This document shows, in pieces, positions 55,332 to 64,000 of a stretch of DNA of 64,000 bases. The DNA is taken from the NCBI GenBank assembly GCA_012295275.1, contig CM022675.1, positions 15,968,189-16,032,188 of the forward strand, in the 5' to 3' direction. The first letter of the stretch is position 1. Each line of letters starts with the position of its first letter. A program made the translations under genes and the position numbers. The notes under the pieces were generated by a model, which ran no database searches, was not told the DNA's origin, and was given only the letters and a program-made list of their open reading frames with translations. The DNA comes from Chrysomallon squamiferum. Lineage: Eukaryota > Mollusca > Gastropoda > Neomphalida > Peltospiridae.

Positions 55332-55533
55332 TACTATTTTTCAGGGTGAAGAGGGTGGAGGTGAGGAGAGTAAAGTGGCTAGTTTTTACGACTGGTATGA
55401 CAGGGAGTACCGGATGTGTAAGGAGAGGGGGGAGATTCTACACAGACAAGTTCAGGAATCCGCAGCCAGAGTGGCGCAGCTAGTCAACTCTGTTTACAAA
55501 CAAACAAACAGCCACGCCCCGCCCCACCCTTAA
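48135..55533 (+). CDS. Nine-exon gene for a 348-aa acidic protein, unrecognised
   Basis: Exons are 48135–48265, 48763–48838, 49558–49606, 50504–50643, 51523–51612, 52119–52271, 53314–53433, 54007–54105 and 55345–55533. All eight GT–AG junctions keep one frame, giving 348 residues and TAA. The N-terminus (MKRIFKTLGPSKQKH) is basic, with KPKKTTRKRNS resembling a nuclear localisation signal. The middle (exons 4–6: FGDFDKPILGENWSLLDDII, HFEQKEDGQELSRIL, MMDEQLSKIQRNLRLVGREL) looks helical and amphipathic. Exon 6 ends in a Glu/Ser-rich acidic tract. Exons 7–8 are polar and probably disordered. The last exon has a second helix (FYDWYDREYRMCKERGEILH). There is no signal peptide or membrane segment. 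I do not recognise the family. An X-box-like site upstream raises the possibility of a ciliary or sperm function. Additional 5' non-coding exons are possible. Confidence 0.82.
48541..48622. repeat. GTGT/GTAT microsatellite in intron 1
   Basis: A degenerate (GT)n/(GTAT)n tract ends in (TA)n. It contains a direct repeat of gtgtgtatgtatgaaag-type sequence. Confidence 0.8.
49050..49108. repeat. (TTA)n microsatellite in intron 2
   Basis: About 19 uninterrupted ATT/TTA trinucleotides. Confidence 0.93.
49616..49825. repeat. 65-bp minisatellite in intron 3
   Basis: Two essentially identical 65-bp copies (49616–49680 and 49681–49745) begin aaacatctctcttaattaaa and end tacagtgttaacatc. A third, diverged copy runs to about 49825. 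The near identity of the first two indicates recent duplication. Each copy contains a cttctacag acceptor-like string. Confidence 0.9.
49862..49945. repeat. 28-bp triplicated repeat in intron 3
   Basis: gattgttttaacttttaata followed by taaacaa[t/c] occurs three times in a row. A decayed fourth copy is visible near 50167–50192. Confidence 0.88.
49998..50050. repeat. (GT)n microsatellite in intron 3
   Basis: About 25 GT dinucleotides. A (CA)n/(CACT)n tract at 50241–50286 and (GATA/GACA)n tracts at 50350–50470 follow in the same intron. Confidence 0.93.
51190..51487. repeat. CACA/CACTCA/CAGACA microsatellite in intron 4
   Basis: A long compound tract of cacactcacacagacaca-type units runs almost up to the exon 5 acceptor at 51522. 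Confidence 0.92.
51620..51885. repeat. ~36–38-bp minisatellite in intron 5
   Basis: About seven copies of a unit containing ttcttctttattgtttacac and then attgtaaattcgtac. The first copy overlaps sequence just after the exon 5 donor (gtaaactcgtacttc), so the array seems to have been seeded at the splice donor. Confidence 0.85.
52294..53005. repeat. 0.7-kb CACA/TACA microsatellite in intron 6
   Basis: A dense mix of cacacacatacacacatacata units starts about 22 bp after the exon 6 donor. The long Cys/Val- or His/Thr-rich frames on both strands (up to 264 codons) are by-products of the repeat. Confidence 0.95.
53610..53912. repeat. ATC/ATT minisatellite and microsatellite in intron 7
   Basis: Units of catcatcattatcattacgt followed by gtaatattaccatcat repeat about seven times with variable ATC counts. 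They pass into about 17 ATT repeats. Open frames across it are repeat-derived. Confidence 0.9.
54247..54379. repeat. (TTA)n microsatellite, left of intron 8 element
   Basis: ATT/TTA repeats with GTT and ACT variants run directly into the inverted-repeat element at 54380. Confidence 0.93.
54380..55190. mobile_element. 811-bp inverted-repeat MITE inside intron 8
   Basis: The left end reads CCGTATATACTTGTGTATAA, then GTCGA. The right end is its near-exact complement (ttgtacacaagtatatacgg). The motif gtcgacttatacat/cac recurs internally near both ends (54441 and 55091). No transposase frame is present, so it is non-autonomous. It sits within a (TTA)n array that continues on both sides, which masks the target-site duplication. 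CCGTAT...AAGTCGA termini occur in widespread DNA-transposon MITEs, but I cannot fix the superfamily. Confidence 0.82.
55191..55335. repeat. (TTA)n microsatellite abutting exon 9 acceptor
   Basis: About 40 ATT/TTA repeats end within 10–15 bp of the exon 9 acceptor (ctactatttttcag at 55331–55344). The microsatellite supplies most of the region where the branch point and pyrimidine tract should lie. Confidence 0.93.
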
Positions 55534-55863
55534 ATAGCTGTCTTCGAAAACCCACTTTCGTTAATGATTAATATTTAATGTTTTTCAATTGAGTTTCTTT
55601 CTCTTTCTCCCAGTGTGAGTTTTAAATATTTTTGTTTTGTTTTCCTTTGTTTTATCAGTTTTTGATCATGAAAGTGATGTAATTTTGTGTCTGTGTAGAC
55701 TGATTATATTAAATAAGTGCTACAATTATGTTTACTTAATTCACTATTTCAACTGAAGTTGAAAAATATTAAATTTATATTTGTAGTATAATTTTATAAA
55801 TATTTTTATTCAAAATATTTTTATATGCATTTCATTTTAATTATTCTTTAAAATTGAAATTTA

Positions 55864-55873
55864 AATAAATAAA
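55864..55873 (+). terminator. Candidate poly(A) signals of the nine-exon gene
   Basis: Two overlapping AATAAA hexamers lie about 330 bp after the stop codon. Other AT-rich variants occur nearer, so the actual cleavage site is uncertain. Confidence 0.4.
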
Positions 55874-56260
55874 GAAAGAAAGAAAGAAATTTATAATTAT
55901 ATTATAAATTAATTAATTAGCAACACATAAATATTAATTAATTAATTAATTAATAATATTCTTTTGAAGGAACTGATTTTTTAACTGTGTGTGTTGATTA
56001 GATCAGTTTAAAGTTGACCTTTGCATTAAAAATACATGAGCAATTTGTTGTGTTATTTTTTGTTTCGTTTCTCTGCTACACTCATTTGTTATTATGATTC
56101 AGAAAAACACAAAAATCTTTTTCACCAAAAACTGAGCTCAACAAAACCAAGAATGTCGTAAATGCTTATCAGTATTTATTTCAGTAGCACGTTCTGTGAC
56201 AAAAAATACAGCAAAAATAATCAGACAATTTTAGCCTACTGTTGTCTTTTCATATGCAGA
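55874..56260. other. 3' flank, no gene seen
   Basis: AT-rich DNA with short (AAAG)n and (TTAA)n runs. Confidence 0.4.
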
Positions 56261-56262
56261 TA

Positions 56263-56351
<89 letters not shown>

Positions 56352-56467
56352 TTCTATCTTGCTCTTTCTCTCTGTATTTATTTCTCTGTGTTTGTGTCCT
56401 CGAGTATTTCAGTCTTTTTATTTCTTTATTTCAGTCTTTGGCGCTGTTTCTTTCTTTCTCTCTGTTT

Positions 56468-56558
<91 letters not shown>
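56261..56558. repeat. Two (TC)n microsatellites
   Basis: (TC)n tracts occupy about 56261–56347 and 56471–56558, separated by degenerate TC/TTTC sequence. The long Ser/Leu-rich frames are repeat-derived. Confidence 0.95.
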
Positions 56559-56559
<1 letters not shown>

Positions 56560-57239
56560 GCGCCATAAGTTGATATCGAATTTTGTAAATTATTTACTTA
56601 ATTTTAATTTGATCGTTAATTTGGTTATTTACATAAACATTTGTCATTTCTGTCTGTTTTTACTTTATGTCTTCTTGTTACATTTTGTTCACTCCTAAGA
56701 TAATGGAAAAAATATTCCTTCCCCTAAATCACGTTTAACACAAAAATTACATAGCAGAGATTACAAATGCTTCTGTTGCTGTAATTGCTAGTTAAGTCTG
56801 TTGCTATCCTTTACGTCTTGTACAATATTTATTTCTATTCGTTTTAACACGGGACTGGTCAGTAGGCCTAGCCCATAAGACCTTTCCGCTTTTAAAGACC
56901 ACTCCTAGTGATTCATTGTCAAGTGACAGTAATGTACACAAATCTTCTTAAAACTTGCCAAACTGTTTTGCTGGCGATAAGTTTTGAAATGTATAAGACT
57001 ATTTTAATGTTTTTTAGTTTTGCATAACTTAAAAACAAAAAAAAAAAAAAAAAAAAGATCCACACCAAATAACGCAGAAAGATCACGACATTTGTTCTGA
57101 AAATTACTTTACAGACATTTACAGATATTTATGGCTACGATGAGTTCCTGTGTCATTGCAAAATGTTATCTGAGCTTGGCAGAATATTCCCCTAAGATTT
57201 AGTTTTCTTCATCTCAGAAGAAGTTGCCTGGTTTTTACT
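56559..57239. other. No gene seen
   Basis: Non-repetitive AT-rich DNA with an A-run at 57036–57056. No exon stands out. Confidence 0.4.
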
Positions 57240-57253
57240 GTTGCCATGGACAC
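57240..57253. promoter_or_regulatory. Second X-box-like motif
   Basis: GTTGCCATGGACAC (GTGTCCATGGCAAC on the minus strand) resembles an RFX X-box. No start exon is evident next to it, so it may be chance. Confidence 0.2.
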
Positions 57254-57449
57254 ACAGTTCTGACTTAGTTACTGCTATCTCACAAGATGGATGACAACCT
57301 CACCTTCTGGTTTGTTTTGTGTTTTGTCAGTGAATGAATGAACTTGGTCACGAAACAAACACATTTTTCCTACTATGTTTATTAAACTGCACTGTTTGGT
57401 GCTACCAATAAATAGCGCCACATTAGTCTTGACAGGACCGTTGGCACAA

Positions 57450-57865
57450 ACACACACACGCATGTATGTATATATATAAAATATATATATATATACACAT
57501 ACCTCCACATACATACACAAATACAAACGTATACATATACAGTCATAAACATATACAAATATATACAAGCACATACACTTACATACATACAAAAATACAC
57601 ACATTCACATATGCATTCGTATATACATACACATTGGTCAACACACACACATACATACACATACATATATACACACATATATATACATATGTACATACAT
57701 ACGTAAATACATATATGCATACGTACACACATATACATACATACAAACATTTACACATACATACGTCCCACACACACACACACATCCATACACACACATA
57801 TATACAAATATACATACATAGGTAAACATACGCAAACATTCACAAACATACGCATACATGAATAC
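57450..57865. repeat. CATA/TACA microsatellite
   Basis: A degenerate (CATA)n/(CACA)n/(TATA)n tract. Tyr/Cys/Val-rich and His/Thr-rich frames on both strands are artefacts of it. Confidence 0.92.
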
Positions 57866-58107
57866 ATGTATACAACGCACACAACAAACTGTATATAACA
57901 GCAGGCTGACTAATTGTGTTTTCACTGATGTTGAACAAGTCATAAACTCCAGCCGGGGGCGCTTGTTCTGTTCGCGACTAAGATAATCTTCAAGACGTGA
58001 CTAGTAAACTGAAATGTTAATTATTAACAATTTCAAATTATTTTTGTTTTCTTTGGGGCGACCAGTCTTTGCTGACAGCAAAAATGAGGCAGTAATTATC
58101 TCTTCCA

Positions 58108-58170
58108 ACCTGACGTCGTGACGTCATCGCGTACACAGTGGACTGGTGCGAGTTTCTTCTGGCGGGATTT
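58108..58170. promoter_or_regulatory. Tandem CRE/ATF sites with E2F-like site
   Basis: TGACGTCG (58111–58118) is followed immediately by a full palindromic CRE, TGACGTCA (58119–58126), then tcgcg. About 35 bp further is ggcggga (58161–58167), an E2F-type core. The patch is GC-richer than its surroundings and looks like a promoter or enhancer. No first exon could be identified on either strand, so its target is unknown. Confidence 0.3.
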
Positions 58171-58599
58171 TATTAGGAAGAAGAAGAATTACAAATAAAT
58201 AAATAAAAATACAAAGCTATTTATACAATTTTCAATTGTTACAAGTACTTATTACTAAATTAAAAAATAATATATATTCACCAGCGAATCCATGCTAACT
58301 GAAAGGAAATAAGTACAAAATATAGTTTGTAATGAATTTTATTAAAAAGAATTGCAATTGTATTATACCGCGTACAGCTCTCGCATTTAAAAATATATAT
58401 ATATATACTTAACCAAACAAATTTAGCATGTTTTTGTAAATGACTGTTGCTTCCAAATAAATTAAAATAATGTAATAAAATTCGTAATATGTTAGTTGCA
58501 TATGCCCTGTCGCTTTGGGAAATGAAAAGAACACCATCTGTCATATCGCACGCCGCTCTGTGTACTGCACGTCCAAACGCAGTGCGCTCGTGCTGTCGC

Positions 58600-58916
58600 A
58601 GAAGCGCGTGCAATACCGATATATTGAAATCAAATTTTGATGCACTGAACCAACATTATCGAAAAACAAAAGGAATTTATCCTGTTATTATGGGTCGCCG
58701 TTCTGACTTAACGGAAAATCAACTCATGAAGCAATGGACGGTTTAACGCCGGCCAACGCTTACACTACGTACCAAACTGGGCAAATGCGAATCGACCACG
58801 TTCTGATAGACCAGATTAACTACTCCAAGGAAACACACGTATTTAGTGACGTCATTTCAACGTCCCAGGTTCGAAAGTCCTCCACGTTTTGCCCGTACTT
58901 TGCAGCAAACCACAGA
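58600..58916 (+). pseudogene. Possible non-LTR endonuclease fragment
   Basis: With a frame change near 58740, the plus strand encodes NFDALNQHYRKTKGIYPVIM. This is followed by LTPANAYTTYQTGQMRIDHV and LIDQINYSKETHVFSDVIS. The latter resembles the C-terminal end of an exonuclease-endonuclease-phosphatase domain of LINE elements (thr-tyr ... R-I-D-H-V/I-L ... sDH). The match is from memory and partial. It ends at the edge of the hAT-type MITE. Confidence 0.35.
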
Positions 58917-59206
58917 CACTAGAACAGACATCAGCAACCTTTTTCGAGAAGCGGGTCACATGAGACATGGCTCATCCTCAGACGGGCCGCAGGTGCTAAT
59001 TTAGGCGATTTTGTGTTTTTACGTAGAGTTTATTTTTAAACAAATTTCATTTTCATTTACTTCAGGAATTGTTACAATAAAAAAAAAATGACATGTGTTT
59101 TAGTATATTAGTAGATACAAAATAGACTCATTTTATAAAATTTGAATTAACGTTATTTTACTTGTGTAATTAGGTGGGCCGCAGTTTGCCCATGACTGCA
59201 CTAGAA
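58917..59206. mobile_element. hAT-type MITE with 8-bp target duplication
   Basis: The 8-mer cactagaa occurs at 58917–58924 and again at 59199–59206, flanking 58925–59198. The element starts CAGACATCAGCAACC and the complement of its end reads CAGTCATGGGCAAAC. The CAG...CAT...GCAA terminal inverted repeat plus an 8-bp target duplication is typical of hAT elements. gggccgc motifs near both ends add a subterminal repeat. At 274 bp with no coding capacity it is non-autonomous. The perfect target duplication suggests the insertion is younger than its decayed neighbours. Confidence 0.85.
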
Positions 59207-59890
59207 TTCATGCTCAAACTGTCCGTAACCATCTCCATGCTGCTGGATTACAAGCACATCGCCCTGTTGTACTGTTCCTCTGACAGCGCGTCACATTCAA
59301 GAACGTCTGAGATGGGCCAGAATACACCAACACTGGCGACGTAGACAATGGAATCAGACATTATTCCCAGAGGAATATAGGTTTTGTTTTCAGTTTGCGG
59401 ATGGCAGGCGTCATGTATGCAGGCAACGCGAAGAACGATATAATGCAAACAATTTATGGTATTTATGGTGCAGGTAAAACAGATACCGTTTTTATTCACT
59501 TAAACATGACTGCTCAAAGTTACTGCGACGATATCATTACATCAGTGGACTCCATTCCTGCAGCAGCATCTTGGCTTTCTGTTTCAAAATGACAACACCA
59601 GACCACACACCGCTAGGCTAACCACTAATATTCTTGAGCGGAACTACATCCAAGTGTTGAACTGGCCACCAAGTCCCCTGACTTGTCCCCAGTTGAGCAT
59701 GCATGGGACCTACTGGGCCGTAGGGTACGCGAAGACCATCCTCACATCCTTGATGTCCATGACCTACAAATTGCTCTGAACGGGGAATGGAACGCAACAA
59801 TTGTTTCTGAAATTAATGTTCTCAATAGAAGCACGAGACGACGATGTACTGTTGTCGTCAATGCCGCTGGTGCACACACACACACATTAG
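59207..59890 (+). pseudogene. Decayed Tc1-type transposase
   Basis: Across several frameshifts the plus strand encodes, in order, IHAQTVRNHLHAAGLQAHRP (second helix-turn-helix region), WARIHQHWRRRQWNQTLFPE with RFCFQFADGRR, DNTRPHTA (second catalytic Asp region), LERNYIQVLNWPP and SPVEHAWDLLGRRV (third acidic residue, here Glu). It ends with NRSTRRRCTVVVNAAGAHTH. This is the Tc1-like order up to the usual C-terminus. At least four frame breaks and missing segments make it inactive. The 5' part of the transposase is not found beyond the adjoining hAT-type MITE. Terminal inverted repeats were not identified. Confidence 0.85.
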
Positions 59891-59940
59891 TGAGTTCTCT
59901 CAACATTTGGGTAGATGTACCCTTCCGTTTCATCAGCTGA

Positions 59941-60509
59941 CATTAAAGTAACCACGCTGATACCGTGACAACCTGTTACTGTGGTTACAGTCAGAAATGC
60001 TGGGTCAATGAAATAATGTTTACAAATAAATTCAACATCCATCTGGTTGTCTGTGTTTCATATCGTGTACATAATTGCCAGTCGTATTTGGTACAGAATA
60101 TATATATTAGCTATATGCTTGGTTCATGAGACATGGGCCAGTTAATTTTAAGGCAAATGATCATAAAAGTTGATGACTTGCATTCTGGCATACTGTTATA
60201 CTATTCGATAATAAAGTATTATGTAATCGCATTTTGCATTATAAATCTTTAGCAGAATAAGTAAAAACATAAATATAATAAATATCACCAAGTATATGCA
60301 GATAGGAGAAAAAGAAATATTTTTTGTGAAATATTTGTATTTTTAAAGTTTTTGTTTTTTTTTTATCTTATACTCAAGCAGTTTCATTTCTGATTACGTA
60401 TATTTATTTGTCATTATTGAGTCCTAAAGAATTAAATATTAAGAACATCTGGTTAATATTAAATCTAAAACAGAGTTTAAAAACAACACAGTAAAATTTC
60501 TTAAAGTGT
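59941..60509. other. No gene seen; 3' flank of LFRFamide gene
   Basis: AT-rich, apart from residual transposon DNA to about 60060. Confidence 0.4.
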
Positions 60510-60515
60510 TTTATT
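60510..60515 (-). terminator. Candidate poly(A) signal of LFRFamide gene
   Basis: AATAAA on the minus strand lies about 330 bp after the stop codon. Its use is inferred. Confidence 0.35.
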
Positions 60516-60618
60516 GAACAGTGTCACTATCAGCAAACAATCTGAGATGTTAAAGTTTCAAAATACAAAACTGACATTTTTTAAAATTAATAATAATAAA
60601 AATAACAATAATAATAAC

Positions 60619-60658
<40 letters not shown>

Positions 60659-60843
60659 TCACTTTTTTAATATAAAATTAATCCTTATTGATTTTTGAAT
60701 AATACGAACCTGTTTTTGTGAACATTAATGTTTTTTTCTGTTTTTGTTTTGGCGTTAGATAACTAAACTTATAGATTTGTGTTTTGTTTCACAGCGAACA
60801 TAAGACAGAACTAAAAATGTTTGTGAAATCACATTTCGGACTT

Positions 60844-62258
60844 TTACTCAGTTTCTCTGCCCCAGTGAAAAGATCGCTTGCTGTCGAAATCGTCCTCGAT
60901 GTTTGGCTCGTCGAATCCACTTCTGCCAAACCTGAACAACGCGCCGCCTCGCTTACCAAAGCGAAACAGTGAGCCCCGTTTTCCAAATCTAAACAGCGAG
61001 CCTCGTTTTCCGAATCTGAACAGACTGCCGCCACGTTTGTCGAGGTAGTCGGGTAAGATGTAGTCGTCTGAACGTTTTGACGCAGACCCCAAAGTTCTCA
61101 GTTGTAGATCGGCATCTGGCAAAGAACAAAAAGAACGTTAACTGTTTATGTTACAAGAAAACCTCTGTGTTTTGTTTGAGGTAGTAAAAGAACTGATATT
61201 ATCTGCTGCTTTAATTCGATCATGCGATAAACAAACCGGATTTATACAGAAAGGTTTGTAAGATGTTTCAGAGAACAGACGTCTTGTATTAAAACACTCG
61301 TTGCATTCTCAAACTAAAACATCCGTCAATGACTGCTACTACTACAGCAACTATTAGTACTACTACGTTTACTACTATAGCTGGTATTAGTAGTACTACT
61401 TTTATTACTATAACTACTATTATTACAGCTACTACAACTACTACAACAAGAACAACAGCAACTACCACCACTACTAGTAAGACTAATACTGCTGCAGCTT
61501 CTGCCACTACTTCTAATAAGGCTACGACTATTACAACATCCACCTTTACTACTACTGCTTTTTCAACTACTATTTTGCTACTGCTACCACTACAACAATA
61601 TAACTACCAAACATGTTCGACTGTTACTAAATAATAAGAATTCTCACTGACAGCTGTGAACTGATACTCGTTCTCTTTGCACTTACATTTTAAATGGGGT
61701 GGATGTTTTTCAGACACCAGAGTTAAATAACAGTAGTCACTGCCCATTTAATGCAGAATCTCCTATATTAGTAATAAATAACTGACAATTTATCTTCATC
61801 TGCTTTCTGTGTTTAATCGTTAGCTGCGGTACCCTTCTACGAAATTCCTCCTATCAAACAGTGTCGCACTTTATATTTATTTCTTTCAGTCCTTATTCAT
61901 TCATTTGTGTATATGCGCGTATGTGTGTACGTCTGTATAAGGAGTTGTCTTACCAGTACAAATCTTTCAGTATTAATGTAGATATTCTGTATTATTACAA
62001 CGTGCTATAAGTTCCAGGTCTGAGACAAACTGACAAGTTTTCAGCGTGTTATACTGGTGTGTATTTCTGTTACAGTACAAGACAAAAAGCTTATTCCATG
62101 CCGGGATGCCCCGGGATATTACATTCATTAACGGACACAAATTGTCAACACATCGTAAAGCTGGAGGAAAGAAAATGATTTCGATCTTGGAATTAATTAA
62201 TTAAAAAATACTAATAATAATTATTATAAATAAAAAAAGAAGTATTTTTGGAGTACTT

Positions 62259-62293
<35 letters not shown>

Positions 62294-63534
62294 AGTTCTT
62301 TCCATTTCGTTTGACAACAAATAATTTAATCTTGGAATTTATTTTTAAAAGAATAATAATTATAAATAAAAACAAAGATAATCTGTAAGAATTCCTCTTA
62401 TTTAAACCAATTTCCGGTGCTACTGCCTGATACAGAAATCATTTTCCATCACCTTTCTGTTTGAATCTTCGCAAGTACATTTAAATACGACACACACGCA
62501 CGGAATTCTTACTTTTTATATATATCAAAACATAACAACAGCATAATAAATTTTGTTGCATATATTAAAATAATGTTAAAACGTCTGAAAATCCCACTTG
62601 TCATTGCGGTGTTAAATTTGAAAATGTTTTCAGTCATCAGACGAAACTAATTTTATAAAGTCGTTCAGCCCAAACTCGATGCAAAAATTATCAACGCTTT
62701 GAAAGTCGACTGAAGTAAATTTATAAAATAAGAAACCCGTTTAACAAACTGCAGTTACCTAAAAGTGATTTCAACGAATTCTATAAAACGAGTTCATCGT
62801 TAGGACTACTACGATTTTAACTACTACTACTGCCACTACGTTTATTGTTACCTCTACTATAGAAACTGCTATATCACTTCAGATGCATTAACAACTACAA
62901 CTACTCTTATTACTGTTACTAATATTCTGTTACTATTAGTACTATTATTCATACTACTACTACCACTACCACTACTGCGACTACTACTACTATTATTATT
63001 ATTACTGCAACAGAATTAACATCTACTATCACTACTAGTTCTACCATTAACATTATGTTACTACTAATTATATTAGAATGATTCAGACTACTATTACTAC
63101 TACTACTACGACTACTACTACTATTACTACTACCACTACGACTACTACAACCATTACTACTACCACTATACTACTACCACTGTCACCACTATTACTACCA
63201 TTAGAACTACTACAACTATTAGTACTAGCACTGCTACAACTACTACTATTATTACAGCCACTATTACTACAACTACTAACACTGAAGTAGAATAATATAT
63301 TATTACTCGTCCTCTTCCTGCCGTGACCTACCTATTATAACTACTACCAGTGCTGATATAATAAAGTAATATATTACGTCACAGTAAGTCGAATATTAAC
63401 GTCACTGACTACAGATATATTTGACAAATATTTGACGTCGTCTTACTTTGATCCTCCGCGCTGGCTACGGCAACTCCTGTGAGGATGACAGCAACTACCA
63501 CCACAATCAGAGCCAAGTAATGTGTCCACTGCAT
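60844..63534 (-). CDS. LFRFamide (short neuropeptide F type) precursor, 2 coding exons
   Basis: Exon 1 (63534–63447) begins at ATG and encodes a signal peptide (MQWTHYLALIVVVVAVILTG, then VAVASA) followed by EDQ. It ends one base into a codon at GTAAGA. Exon 2 (61115–60844) follows the acceptor ttctttgccag and completes that codon, for a 119-residue precursor. Residues 43–44 (KR) and 56–57 (KR) bound a spacer (SDDYILPDYLD). Then come GGSLFRFG-KR, GSLFRFG-KR, GSLFRFG-KR and GGALFRFG-R. Each Gly is an amidation donor, giving GGSLFRFamide, two GSLFRFamide and GGALFRFamide. An acidic spacer and KR (109–110) precede a C-terminal SFHWGRETE. LFRFamides of molluscs act on NPF/sNPF-type GPCRs and affect feeding, reproduction and neuronal inhibition. 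A 5' UTR intron ends just upstream (acceptor tttaatttcag, 63544). Confidence 0.93.
61328..61605. repeat. (ACT)n-rich repeat in LFRFamide intron
   Basis: Degenerate ACT/ACA trinucleotides give Thr-rich and Val-rich frames on either strand. It lies inside the 2.3-kb intron between the signal-peptide and peptide exons. Confidence 0.85.
61606..62800. other. Middle of LFRFamide intron, no gene seen
   Basis: Includes a T-run at about 62261–62290 and an attccatgccgggatgcccc patch near 62094. No exon or known element is recognised. Confidence 0.4.
62801..63295. repeat. (ACT)n/(ATT)n repeat in LFRFamide intron
   Basis: A second degenerate ACT-trinucleotide array, ending about 150 bp from the exon 1 donor. 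Its 70-codon Thr/Leu frame is repeat-derived. Confidence 0.85.
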
Positions 63535-63544
63535 TCTTGTCTGC

Positions 63545-64000
63545 TGAAATTAAACAAATCAAACTCGTTATAATTGTGTTAAATATTTTATTTTTAGTAT
63601 TCGTCAGAAGTGCTTGTTTGATTTGGTTATTGAAAATATTGTTAATTATCAAAATCTTGTATATTTTTCTTTTTTATTAGTTACTGAAATTTTTGGGGTT
63701 CCTTTTAAAAGTTTTAATTATTATTTGTTAGCATATTAGCATTTAAATACTTAAATGTTCCTTATTAATTTTTCGCGAGATTTTGGTCGCTTTCAAAACG
63801 CGTGTGGCAGAGAACATTTGTATCAGAACAGTTTCGCGAAAAATATTTCCACCCCCGACCAAAAGTAGTAACGATATCCGACAATCACAATTCTGCTGAA
63901 GGTTTCAGAACGTGTGACGAATTCAATATTTCACGGAAATAACCGATTTGTGTCGAAAATAAAACACGACTGTAGCAGACCGATGTTAGATATTGCCGTA
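63545..64000. other. 5' UTR intron and upstream DNA of LFRFamide gene
   Basis: On the minus strand this is read before the start exon. The strong acceptor at 63544 implies an untranslated first exon further upstream. I could not identify that exon or a TATA box in the remaining 450 bp, so it may lie beyond the window. Confidence 0.4.

Noticed and set aside
55040-55533. 147- and 120-codon frames with poly-Leu or poly-Ile upstream of exon 9
   Set aside because: The N-terminal parts come from the intron 8 element and the (TTA)n array. Only the part from 55345 belongs to a spliced gene.
56162-56698. 178-codon Ser/Leu-rich frame
   Set aside because: It is produced by two (TC)n microsatellites.
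57275-57943. Overlapping Tyr/Cys/Val-rich frames
   Set aside because: They derive from the (CATA)n tract.

Overview
This is a window of eukaryotic nuclear DNA. It is very AT-rich and dominated by simple repeats, with small exons separated by GT–AG introns. The clearest lineage clue is a neuropeptide precursor on the minus strand (60844–63534) that encodes four LFRFamide (short neuropeptide F type) peptides. GSLFRF and GALFRF variants are what I recall from bivalve and gastropod molluscs. CCCTAA (TTAGGG-type) telomere-like repeats fit the same assignment, so the best guess is a mollusc, probably not a cephalopod. The species cannot be named from sequence alone.

Left part (1–12.2 kb): AT-rich DNA, a 37-bp minisatellite, and a TATA-containing promoter. 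A small secreted-protein gene follows (2354–3912: signal peptide, reduced EGF-like module, two ShK-like cysteine modules). Next come a decayed Tigger/pogo element and two exons of an AGAP (centaurin-gamma) type GTPase domain.

Middle (12.2–36.15 kb): a composite satellite, roughly 170–200 bp per unit with embedded CCCTAA runs. It is split by a 17.4-kb satellite of alternating ~104-bp and ~100-bp units. The composite satellite resumes at 33.46 kb at almost the same point of its unit. A decayed LINE ORF1-like remnant follows on the minus strand.

Second copy (36.15–41.3 kb): this block is a diverged head-to-tail copy of 3.1–11.76 kb. It carries pseudogene copies of the ShK-type gene (a nonsense codon in its last exon) and of the AGAP exons (stops and an internal deletion). 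From 41.3 to 48 kb I see no convincing gene, only AT-rich DNA, trinucleotide runs and a 30-bp minisatellite.

Right part (48–64 kb): a nine-exon plus-strand gene (48135–55533) can be rebuilt with every junction in phase. It encodes a 348-residue acidic protein that I do not recognise, with an X-box-like motif 40 bp upstream of its ATG. Its introns are full of microsatellites and minisatellites, and intron 8 holds an 811-bp inverted-repeat element. Beyond it lie a CRE/E2F-like GC-richer patch and a decayed Tc1-type transposase. A hAT-type MITE with a perfect 8-bp target duplication abuts that transposase. The LFRFamide gene comes last, its signal-peptide exon separated from its peptide exon by a 2.3-kb intron of (ACT)n-like repeats.

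The two intact genes show no functional link to each other. The most unusual structure is the segmental duplication that brackets a telomere-like satellite with a second satellite nested inside it.
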